A DNA stretch of 5,633 nucleotides, taken from positions 1 through 5,633 of the forward strand of contig CANQTJ010000096.1 of NCBI GenBank assembly GCA_947626705.1, written 5' to 3'. This DNA is from an uncultured Clostridia bacterium. Its GTDB lineage: Bacteria > Bacillota > Clostridia > TANB77 > CAG-508. Positions 1 to 5,587 of this stretch are shown one piece after another; position 1 is the stretch's first letter; every line of letters begins with the position of its first letter. The position numbers and the translations under genes are program-made. Below the pieces are notes generated by a model. That model saw only the letters and a program-made list of their open reading frames with translations. It made no database searches and had not been told where the DNA came from.

Positions 1-3000
1 GAGTACTTATATGATTATTTAATAGACACGGCAAATAAAAATGCTGAAGCATATAAAAATGGAACTGTTACTTCAAACAGAAAAATAACATTATATACAA
101 ATGCTACAGGAAATAACACACAACCAATTATTGAAATAGAAAAAGTACAAGAAATACCAGGAGAATATAAATTAGTTTTAGAAAAACAAGATTCTAAAGG
201 AAATCAATTATCAAATAGTGATGTAACATTTACAGTATCTAAAAAAGGATATAATCAAAGCAATATATCAAAAACATTTAAGGGAAAGATTGAGCTAGAA
301 ACACAAGAAATTAATGCTCAAAATTATAATATAGTAGATGAATATGAAATCAAAGAAGCTGTTGCACCAAATGGTTATATTGGATTTGATGGAACAATTA
401 CAGTAAAAGTAACAAAGAAAAAAGATAATAACATATATAAAGTTGAAAAAATTGACTATATTGTAAAAGATGCAAATGGAACTGATATAACAAATAATAA
501 TGGTGATGTAAATGTTGAATTAAAAGATGGAAAAATATATGTAAGAGTTAAAAATCATCAAACTGATGGTGCATATAATGTTGTTTTAGTAAAAGAAGAT
601 GAAAATGGTGTTCAATTAGATAGTAAAGCAACATTTGAAGTAAATAATGTAAAAAAAGAAGTTGTTGGAATATTACAAGTAGCAAGTAATGTAAAGATAA
701 CGGAAGAAAATGTTTCTAAAGAAGATACATATATTATAAAAGAGTTAGAACCACCAGATGAATATTGTAAATTTGATGGAATAATTACTGTAACAGTAAC
801 AAAGAAAGATGATAACGGAACATATAAAGTAGATAATGTAGAATATACAGTTAAGGATAGTCAAGGAAATGATATAACAGATGCTACTAAAAATGATGTA
901 GATGTTTACTTAAATAGCAATGGAAATATCTATGTAGAAGTTAAAAATTATCAAAATGATGGTGACTATGATATTGTTCTTGTAAAACAAGATGAAAATG
1001 GAGAGCAACTAGATAGTAAAGCAACATTTGAAGTAGATGGAGAAACGAAAGAGGTAGTTGGAAAATTACAAATAGCAAGTGATGTAAAAATAAATTCAGA
1101 TAATGTTTCTCAAAAAGATATATATGTAATAAAAGAATTAGTACCACCAGATGAATATTGCAAATTTGATGGAATAATAACAGTAACAGTAACAAAGAAA
1201 AATGAAAATGGAACTTATAAAGTTGATAATGTAACTTATAAAGTTGAAGATAGTGAAGGAAAAGATATAACAGATTCTACGAAAAATGATGCAAAAGTTT
1301 ATTTAAATAATGAAGGAAATATCTATGTAGAAGTTAAAAATTATCAGTTTGATTTAAAACTTATAAAAAGAATAGTAGAAGTAAATGGAGTACAAGTTCC
1401 AGAAAGAATAGAAGATGTAGATATAACAGAATTAGCAAATGGAAGTAAAACAACTGCAACATATAAATTAAATAAAAATCCAGTTCCAGTAAAAAAAGGA
1501 GATATAGTTAAATATACATTAAGAGTATATAACGAAGGTGGAATAGATGGATATGCTTCAGAAATAACAGAAGATGTACCAGATGGATTAGAATTTATAT
1601 GGTCAGAAAAAACAGATGCAGACTTAGATGCAGACACTACATTATCAAAAGAAGAAAAAGATGCTATTAAATATAATCAGTCTATTTGGGACTTTGGAAA
1701 CATAAATAGTCAAACAAATAGAGTGGAAACTATAACAACAAATTATTTGGCGAAAGGTCAAGGAGAAGAAAAAGTAAATGAAGGAGCAAATTTAATAAAA
1801 GCTTTTGATCCTTCTAAAGAATATAAAAATACAATAAATGATAAAAATCCAGATTATAAAGAAGTTTCTGTATATATGAGAGTTATTTCAGAAGGCTCAG
1901 TTGGAACAATAATAAGAAACGAAGCAGCAGTAACTGAAGATACAGATTCAAAAGGAAATCCAGTTGATGATAGAGATTCTAATCCAGATAATTGGGTTAA
2001 ATATGAAGATGATGAAGACTATGATAATGTAATATTAGAATCATTTGACTTAGTTTTAAGAAAATTTATTATTGCAGTAAGCAGTGATACAACAATAGAA
2101 GATGCAGAGTATTTAAAAGAGGAAGATGGAAAATATACAAGAGAGCCATCTGTAGATACATCTAAATTAAATACTACTGATGAAAATGGAAAGTTAATTA
2201 CTACAGCAACATATAATCATACTAAAGAACCAGTTGAGGTTTCTAAAAATGATATAGTTGTATATATGCTAAGAGTATATAATGAAGGAAGCATAGATGG
2301 ATATGCAAGTGAAATAAAAGATCACTTACCACCATATTTAGAATATGTTGATTCTGATTTTAATAAACAATATGGATGGAAAGTTTCAGAAGATGGAAGA
2401 ACAGTAACAACTACATATTTAGATAGTCATTTAATATCTAAAGCAACAGAAAATGAAGAAGGTAAAATAGTATTATCATATAAAGAAGTGCCAATAATGT
2501 GTAAGGTTACAGATAAAGCACAAGGAAAAATAACAAATATTGCAGATATTACAGTTAGTAAAGATGCAGATAAGAACGATATGTTAGATAGAGATTCAGA
2601 ACCGGGAAATGTTGTTTTACCAGATGATAGTGACTTACCACAATACAAAGATGATGAAAAAGGTACATATATACCAGGACAACAAGATGATGATGACTTT
2701 GAAAAAGTAGTAGTAAAAACTTTTGATTTAGCATTAAGAAAGTTTATAACAGCTGTCGACAGTAATGAAGTAACAACAAGAATACCACAAGTAAAATATG
2801 ACAAAGATAATAATAAACTAACATATCAACATACAAAAGACCCTGTAGATGTTGTAACAAATGATATTGTTACATATACAATAAGAGTATATAATGAAGG
2901 TCAAATAGATGGATATGCAAGTGAAATAACTGATGATATACCAGATGGACTACAATATATACCAAATAATGATTTAAACAAAGAATATAGATGGGTAATG

Positions 3001-3981
3001 TATAATAGTGAAGGAAAAGAAACACAAGATATTTCTAAAGCTACAAAGATAAAAACAGACTATTTATCAAAAGAGCAAGGTGAAACTAGAATGGAAGATG
3101 ATGATGAGATGGAAGAAAATCCAGCATTATTAAAAGCTTTTGATAATACTAAAGAAATATCAGAAACAAATCCAGATTATGCAGATGTTAAAGTTTCATT
3201 TAAAGTTACTGAACCTAATGGCTCTAGTAGAATATTAGTAAACTCTGCACAAATATCAGAAGATACTGACAAAGATGGAAATCCAATAGATGATGAAGAT
3301 TCAATACCTGATGAATGGAATGAAGGAGAAGACGACCAAGACAAAGAATATGTTAAATTAAATTATTTTGACTTAGCATTAAGAAAATGGGTAACTCAAG
3401 CAATTGTAATAGAAGATGGAAAAGAAACTGTAACGCAAACAGGACACAAACCAGAAGATGATCCAGAACAAGTTGTAAAAGTTGAATTAAATAGGAAAAA
3501 ATTAAATTCAATACAAGTTAAATTTAAATATTCAATAAGAATAACAAATGAAGGAGATATAGCTGGATATGCTAAAGAAATTACAGATTATATACCACAA
3601 GGATTACAATTTGTAGCAGCAGATAATCCTGATTGGAAAGATGAAGGAAATAATATTATATCAACAAGAAAACTTGAAAATACATTATTACAACCAGGAC
3701 AAAGTGCTGATGTTGAAGTTACACTTACATGGATAAAGGGAACAAGTAATTTAGGATTAAAGACTAATATTGCAGAAATATCTGAAGATTATAATGATAA
3801 AAATGTACCAGATAGAGATTCAACACCAGATAATAAAATTGAAGGGGAAGATGATATAGATGATGCACCTGTTCTTTTATCAATATCAACAGGTAAAGCT
3901 AAAATGTATTTTGTTTTAACATTGACTATATTAACAACAATTGCAGGTGGATTGATTTTAATTAGGAGATTTGTTTTATAA
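1..3981 (+). CDS. Giant modular cell-surface protein (SpaA/Cna_B-like plus DUF11-like repeats), 5'-partial
   Basis: A stalk-like surface protein, probably an adhesin, inferred from its architecture; no ligand can be named. The frame is open from base 1 to the TAA at 3979-3981 (1326 residues visible) and contains no in-frame ATG before 1723, so the start is upstream of the window. The GTG at 1723 falls inside a repeat domain and is not a real start. Domains in order: residues 1-55 unassigned; three SpaA/Cna_B-like units (56-449); four DUF11-like units beginning FDLKLIKR (450), FDLVLRKF (682), FDLALRKF (908) and FDLALRKW (1123); then an acidic spacer, SISTG (1294-1298), a hydrophobic segment (about 1302-1321) and the basic tail RRFVL. 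The candidate isopeptide Lys and Asn recur in every unit. Only three cysteines are visible (256, 387, 834). A strong terminator follows. The domain families are recognised from motifs, not from a profile search. Adhesion and wall anchoring are inferred. Confidence 0.9.
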   Translation, partial: EYLYDYLIDTANKNAEAYKNGTVTSNRKITLYTNATGNNTQPIIEIEKVQEIPGEYKLVLEKQDSKGNQLSNSDVTFTVSKKGYNQSNISKTFKGKIELETQEINAQNYNIVDEYEIKEAVAPNGYIGFDGTITVKVTKKKDNNIYKVEKIDYIVKDANGTDITNNNGDVNVELKDGKIYVRVKNHQTDGAYNVVLVKEDENGVQLDSKATFEVNNVKKEVVGILQVASNVKITEENVSKEDTYIIKELEPPDEYCKFDGIITVTVTKKDDNGTYKVDNVEYTVKDSQGNDITDATKNDVDVYLNSNGNIYVEVKNYQNDGDYDIVLVKQDENGEQLDSKATFEVDGETKEVVGKLQIASDVKINSDNVSQKDIYVIKELVPPDEYCKFDGIITVTVTKKNENGTYKVDNVTYKVEDSEGKDITDSTKNDAKVYLNNEGNIYVEVKNYQFDLKLIKRIVEVNGVQVPERIEDVDITELANGSKTTATYKLNKNPVPVKKGDIVKYTLRVYNEGGIDGYASEITEDVPDGLEFIWSEKTDADLDADTTLSKEEKDAIKYNQSIWDFGNINSQTNRVETITTNYLAKGQGEEKVNEGANLIKAFDPSKEYKNTINDKNPDYKEVSVYMRVISEGSVGTIIRNEAAVTEDTDSKGNPVDDRDSNPDNWVKYEDDEDYDNVILESFDLVLRKFIIAVSSDTTIEDAEYLKEEDGKYTREPSVDTSKLNTTDENGKLITTATYNHTKEPVEVSKNDIVVYMLRVYNEGSIDGYASEIKDHLPPYLEYVDSDFNKQYGWKVSEDGRTVTTTYLDSHLISKATENEEGKIVLSYKEVPIMCKVTDKAQGKITNIADITVSKDADKNDMLDRDSEPGNVVLPDDSDLPQYKDDEKGTYIPGQQDDDDFEKVVVKTFDLALRKFITAVDSNEVTTRIPQVKYDKDNNKLTYQHTKDPVDVVTNDIVTYTIRVYNEGQIDGYASEITDDIPDGLQYIPNNDLNKEYRWVMYNSEGKETQDISKATKIKTDYLSKEQGETRMEDDDEMEENPALLKAFDNTKEISETNPDYADVKVSFKVTEPNGSSRILVNSAQISEDTDKDGNPIDDEDSIPDEWNEGEDDQDKEYVKLNYFDLALRKWVTQAIVIEDGKETVTQTGHKPEDDPEQVVKVELNRKKLNSIQVKFKYSIRITNEGDIAGYAKEITDYIPQGLQFVAADNPDWKDEGNNIISTRKLENTLLQPGQSADVEVTLTWIKGTSNLGLKTNIAEISEDYNDKNVPDRDSTPDNKIEGEDDIDDAPVLLSISTGKAKMYFVLTLTILTTIAGGLILIRRFVL
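166..1347 (+). repeat. Three tandem SpaA/Cna_B-like units within the surface protein
   Basis: Units run 166-573 (136 residues), 574-966 (131) and 967-1347 (127). Each opens with Y-x-[ILV]-V-L-x-K-x-D, has I-K-E-[LA]-x-[PA]-P in the middle, then FDG-x-I-T-V-x-V-T-K-K, and ends V-K-N-[YH]-Q. This follows the Cna_B/SpaA pattern of a first-strand Lys, a Glu in the 'E-x-x-x-P-x-x-Y' turn and a last-strand Asn, which in the known family form an internal Lys-Asn isopeptide bond. Candidate triads are K62/E119/N185, K198/E248/N316 and K329/E379/N447 (window residue numbers). Between the ITVTV strand and the final strand lies an extra segment of about 45 residues (motif NGTYKVDNV...DSxGxDIT). Units two and three are much more alike than either is to unit one. 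The fold call rests on motif likeness alone. Confidence 0.75.
1348..3864 (+). repeat. Four tandem DUF11-like units with FDL-x-L-x-K openings
   Basis: Unit starts are at 1348, 2044, 2722 and 3367 (about 232, 226, 215 and 166 residues). Three of the four share T-Y-x-[HL]-x-K-x-P-V, and all carry a strand of the type Y-[TSM]-[ILM]-R-[VI]-x-NEG followed by [DA]GYA-x-EI-x-D and then P-x-[GY]-L-[EQ]. Each ends with N-x-A-x-[IV], an Asp-rich loop and an acidic linker that leads into the next FDL motif. This matches the DUF11/TIGR01451-type surface repeat (GD-x-V-x-Y-T-x-x-V-x-N-x-G, then D-x-x-P-x-G-L, then N-x-A). The Lys of the opening motif and the Asn of N-x-A (window residues 640, 846, 1081, 1256) are the natural isopeptide candidates, with an Asp or Glu of E-I-x-D as catalyst (inference). 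Units one and three share a segment (YL-[AS]-K-x-QGE ... LIKAFD/LLKAFD ... NPDY) absent from units two and four. Confidence 0.75.
3880..3978 (+). other. C-terminal surface anchor: SISTG, membrane segment, basic tail
   Basis: The last 33 codons have the three-part layout of a Gram-positive cell-wall sorting signal: a short motif ending S-T-G (SISTG, 3880-3894), then Lys-Ala-Lys, a hydrophobic run of about 20 residues (3904-3963) and Arg-Arg-Phe-Val-Leu to the stop. The canonical sortase A motif is LPXTG. Here the Thr-Gly is kept but Leu-Pro is replaced by Ser-Ile. Either an unusual sortase recognises it, or the segment is simply a C-terminal transmembrane anchor. The membrane segment is certain by composition; sortase processing is inference. 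Confidence 0.6.
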
Positions 3982-3991
3982 ATAAATTTTT

Positions 3992-4037
3992 AAAAACCTC
4001 AGTAATACCTATGAAATAAGGTATGCTGAGGTTTTTT
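3992..4037 (+). terminator. Intrinsic terminator of the surface-protein gene
   Basis: An 11-bp stem (3992-4002 with 4026-4036) is continued, after a small 2x1 internal loop, by a 6-bp stem (4005-4010 with 4019-4024), closing an 8-base loop (4011-4018). The 3' arm runs into six T's (4032-4037). It starts 10 bases after the stop codon. The 5' side is A-rich, so the same hairpin has a short T tract on the minus strand and could work in both directions. It separates the two genes into different transcripts. Confidence 0.9.
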
Positions 4038-4087
4038 ATAGTTTTATATTTCAAACATATAAAATTATTATGTATTTCATGTTTGTC

Positions 4088-4117
4088 TTGACTTATAATA
4101 ATTTTTAAAGTTAGTAT
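4088..4117 (+). promoter_or_regulatory. Candidate sigma-A promoter for the pilin-like gene
   Basis: TTGACT (4088-4093, 5 of 6 matches to TTGACA) is followed after 18 bases by TAGTAT (4112-4117, 4 of 6 matches to TATAAT). A start near 4124 would give a leader of about 190 bases whose first bases include the left arm of a long inverted repeat. A perfect TATAAT also occurs at 4094-4099, but it has no good -35 box at the right distance. In sequence this AT-rich such matches arise by chance, so the assignment is weak. Confidence 0.3.
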
Positions 4118-4129
4118 TTTTTTATTAAT

Positions 4130-4278
4130 TATTTAACTTAATTAAAATTTTATATACCCAAAGTATACCATTTAAGCCATTTTTTGACAATAGGTAATTT
4201 TAAAATTTTTTTAAGTAAAAATAAGAAAATAAGCAATATGAACTATTATAGCCTTTAAATTTTTTATTAAGTTAAATA
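4130..4278 (+). repeat. Perfect 13-bp inverted repeat spanning the leader
   Basis: The arms at 4130-4142 and 4266-4278 are exact reverse complements (TATTTAACTTAAT and ATTAAGTTAAATA), separated by 123 bases. The right arm overlaps most of the local hairpin at 4260-4290, so an RNA covering this region could form the long-range pairing or the local hairpin but not both. This could be a regulatory leader or a chance event in AT-rich DNA. Confidence 0.45.
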
Positions 4279-4290
4279 CTTAATAAAAAA
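4260..4290 (+). promoter_or_regulatory. Hairpin immediately upstream of the ribosome binding site
   Basis: Thirteen perfect base pairs (4260-4272 with 4278-4290) close a 5-base loop (4273-4277). The stem is almost all A-T and ends 3 bases before the Shine-Dalgarno sequence (4294-4302). It is not followed by a T tract, so it is not an intrinsic terminator on the + strand. On the minus strand the flanking sequence also lacks a useful T run beyond the stem. A role in translation control or in mRNA 5' stability is inference. Confidence 0.45.
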
Positions 4291-4311
4291 ATTAGAAGGG
4301 AGTAAAAACAA

Positions 4312-5535
4312 ATGGAAAAACAAAGAAAAAACACAAGAAGAAACAAAGGTATTACATTAATCGCGTTAGTAATAACAGTCATTATTTTATTGATATTGGC
4401 AGGAATATCAATAGCAGAATTAACAGGAACAGGGATATTTTCAAAAGCAAAAGAGGCAAAAGAAAAATATAAAGATGCAGAGGAGCTAGAAAATCAAACA
4501 TTGGCAGAGTATGAAAAAATGTTAAATAATTTAGGCGGAAGCAATCCATCTGGAAGTGGAGGTGGAGATGAGCAAGGAGATGATCCTAATGTACCGCAAA
4601 CAAATATAGATGAAGCAAAAGATTATGTATCAGAGAATACTGAAGTTACTGACGAATGTGGCAATACATTAATAGTACCAGAAGGCTTTAAAATAACAGA
4701 TGATGCAAGTAATGTAACAGAAGGAATAGTAATAGAAGATAAAGAGGGTAATCAATTTGTATGGATACCAGTAGGAACTGTAATTGATACTAGTAAACAG
4801 CAACATACAATAAAATTAAGTAGATATACATTTAATAGCAGTGGAGAAGAAATAGATCAAGGCGATAATGTTATAAATGAAGTGACTTTGGCTAGTTTTC
4901 AAGAACTGTCTGAATCAACATATGGAAATACAGTAGCAAAAGATATAGTAGAATTTAAAAATAGCGTTGAAAAAAATAATGGTTATTATATAGGAAGATA
5001 TGAGGCAAGAGATGGAAAAACGGAATCTGCAAGAACGAGTTCAACAAGTGATGATAATCAATTAGTATGTAAAGCAGATGCTTATGTATATAATTATATA
5101 ACTCAGCCACAGGCGGCAACTTTATGCACAAATATGTATCAAAATAAAAGTACATTTATATGTGATTTAATGAATAGTTATGCGTATGATACTGCTCTAG
5201 TTTTCTTTCAAACGTTTGATAATAGAAGCAATAAAAGTAAACCATACTCATCTTATAGTGCCAGTGTTGGAGGGGCACTGAAAGAAAAGGGTGGTTTTAT
5301 AGTACCAGGATTCGGGGAAGATAAAATATGTAATGTGTTTGATTTTGCTACAAATTATGGTGAGGCAACTACAGAAACGTGTACGAAGATAGATGAACGA
5401 TTTAGTCATAAAGTAGGTGCTACTACTAGAGGAGGAACTGGTTCGCACGTTGGCAGTGGAGCGAAAAATAGAGAAGGTTTGATGCACTACGAAGAAGAAG
5501 TTGGCTTCCGCCCAATTTTATATATAAATAATTAA
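4312..5535 (+). CDS. Type IV prepilin-like protein with C-terminal FGE-sulfatase/C-type-lectin-fold domain
   Basis: A pilin-like surface or secreted protein of 407 residues. The ATG follows AGAAGGGAG (4294-4302) with 9 bases between, which fixes the start. Residues 1-13 are a basic leader ending Lys-Gly, then ITLIALV begins a hydrophobic helix to about residue 35 that continues as a charged helix to about 74. This matches a class III (prepilin peptidase) signal with cleavage after Gly13, although mature position 5 is Ala, not the usual Glu. A Gly/Ser/Asp linker (75-95) leads to the C-terminal domain: FVWIPVG (149-155), YYIGRYEA (225-232), QAATLC (267-272), YDTALVFFQTF (292-302), ICNVFDFATNYGEATTE (339-355), TRGG (372-375) and GFRPILYI (398-405). 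These follow the FGE-sulfatase family order. The two copper-binding Cys that follow RGG in true FGE are missing, so a binding rather than catalytic role is inferred. It probably has its own promoter and terminator. Confidence 0.9.
   Translation: MEKQRKNTRRNKGITLIALVITVIILLILAGISIAELTGTGIFSKAKEAKEKYKDAEELENQTLAEYEKMLNNLGGSNPSGSGGGDEQGDDPNVPQTNIDEAKDYVSENTEVTDECGNTLIVPEGFKITDDASNVTEGIVIEDKEGNQFVWIPVGTVIDTSKQQHTIKLSRYTFNSSGEEIDQGDNVINEVTLASFQELSESTYGNTVAKDIVEFKNSVEKNNGYYIGRYEARDGKTESARTSSTSDDNQLVCKADAYVYNYITQPQAATLCTNMYQNKSTFICDLMNSYAYDTALVFFQTFDNRSNKSKPYSSYSASVGGALKEKGGFIVPGFGEDKICNVFDFATNYGEATTETCTKIDERFSHKVGATTRGGTGSHVGSGAKNREGLMHYEEEVGFRPILYINN
4345..4417 (+). other. Class III signal sequence of the pilin-like protein
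   Basis: Codons 12-35 hold Lys-Gly followed by I-T-L-I-A-L-V and a hydrophobic helix ending near GISIA. The arrangement is that of type IV pilins and pseudopilins (G, then [FI]-T-L-[IV]-E). Cleavage would fall after Gly13, leaving N-terminal Ile. The Glu at +5, which normally helps subunit assembly, is Ala18 here, as in some minor pilins and in many pilin-like proteins of gut Clostridia (from memory). No prepilin peptidase or assembly ATPase is present in the window. Confidence 0.75.
5428..5532 (+). other. Atypical 3' end of the lectin-fold domain (possible variable region)
   Basis: From RGG (residue 373) to the last codon, base use differs from the rest of the gene. Codons such as TCG, CAC, GGC, GCG, TTC and CGC cluster here, while elsewhere arginine is almost always AGA. 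The end contains an 11-base run (5503-5513, GGCTTCCGCCC) with 9 G or C, coding GFRP. In FGE-type targets of diversity-generating retroelements the variable region occupies this same place, with a GC-rich end. No template repeat or reverse transcriptase is in the window, so only the anomaly is claimed with confidence. Confidence 0.35.
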
Positions 5536-5543
5536 AAATATAT

Positions 5544-5587
5544 GTCGAATTTTGATGATGAAAAAACATTGCAAAATTCGACTTTTT
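5544..5587 (+). terminator. Long hairpin with T tract after the pilin-like gene
   Basis: An 11-bp perfect stem (5544-5554, GTCGAATTTTG, with 5572-5582) is extended, past a bulged A at 5555, by two G-T wobbles and three Watson-Crick pairs (5556-5560 with 5567-5571) around a loop of six A's. Five T's follow (5583-5587). It starts 8 bases after the stop codon. This fits an intrinsic terminator; its GC content is low, but the stem is long. A hairpin just downstream of the coding end is also a known feature of retroelement target genes, so a second role is possible. Confidence 0.8.

Larger units (their letters stand above)
4038..4311 (+). other. AT-rich intergenic region and leader of the pilin-like gene
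   Basis: This stretch of about 270 bases between the terminator and the second gene has no credible ORF on either strand and no tRNA. I checked by eye for the conserved cores of c-di-GMP riboswitches, because clostridial pilin genes can be controlled by them, and did not recognise one. It holds a candidate promoter near 4088-4117, a perfect 13-bp inverted repeat with arms 123 bases apart, a 13-bp hairpin just before the ribosome binding site, and an isolated TTGACA at 4184-4189 without a well-spaced -10 box. Confidence 0.6.

Noticed and set aside
941..1195. Minus-strand ORF of 84 codons rich in Leu, His and Phe
   Set aside because: It lies wholly inside the surface-protein gene. Its composition is that of an antisense shadow of A-rich repeat codons, and it has no credible domain.
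166..1347. CRISPR-like direct repeats
   Set aside because: The repeats are long protein-coding units of 381-408 bases in frame with diverged interiors. There are no short repeats with unique spacers.
1344..1637. Minus-strand ORF of 97 codons
   Set aside because: It is antisense to the first DUF11-like unit and has no domain. Ser/Thr/Phe richness is expected from the complement of the acidic and Lys-rich coding strand.
2427..2804. Minus-strand ORF of 125 codons
   Set aside because: It is antisense to the second and third DUF11-like units, and its Ser runs mirror the Asp codon runs of the + strand gene.
4052..4085. 7-bp inverted repeat (CAAACAT and ATGTTTG)
   Set aside because: It is too short and too widely spaced (20 bases) to stand out in DNA this AT-rich.
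4184..4206. TTGACA followed by TAAAAT as a promoter
   Set aside because: The -35 match is perfect, but the spacer to TAAAAT is only 11 bases, and no -10-like box lies 16-18 bases away, where there is only a T run.
4130..4311. c-di-GMP riboswitch before a pilin-type gene
   Set aside because: It was expected by analogy with clostridial pilin genes, but I cannot find the conserved core sequence of either class. The leader is too AT-rich to support the call by eye.
4955..5155. Minus-strand ORF of 66 codons inside the pilin-like gene
   Set aside because: It is a shadow of a well-supported gene, with no family likeness.
5248..5487. Minus-strand ORF of 79 codons inside the pilin-like gene
   Set aside because: It is a shadow of the conserved FGE-like C-terminus on the other strand. 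Its Ser run is the complement of GAA/GAT-type codons.
4312..5535. Catalytic formylglycine-generating enzyme
   Set aside because: The cysteine pair after RGG that binds copper in known FGEs is absent, and the protein is pilin-like at its N-terminus.
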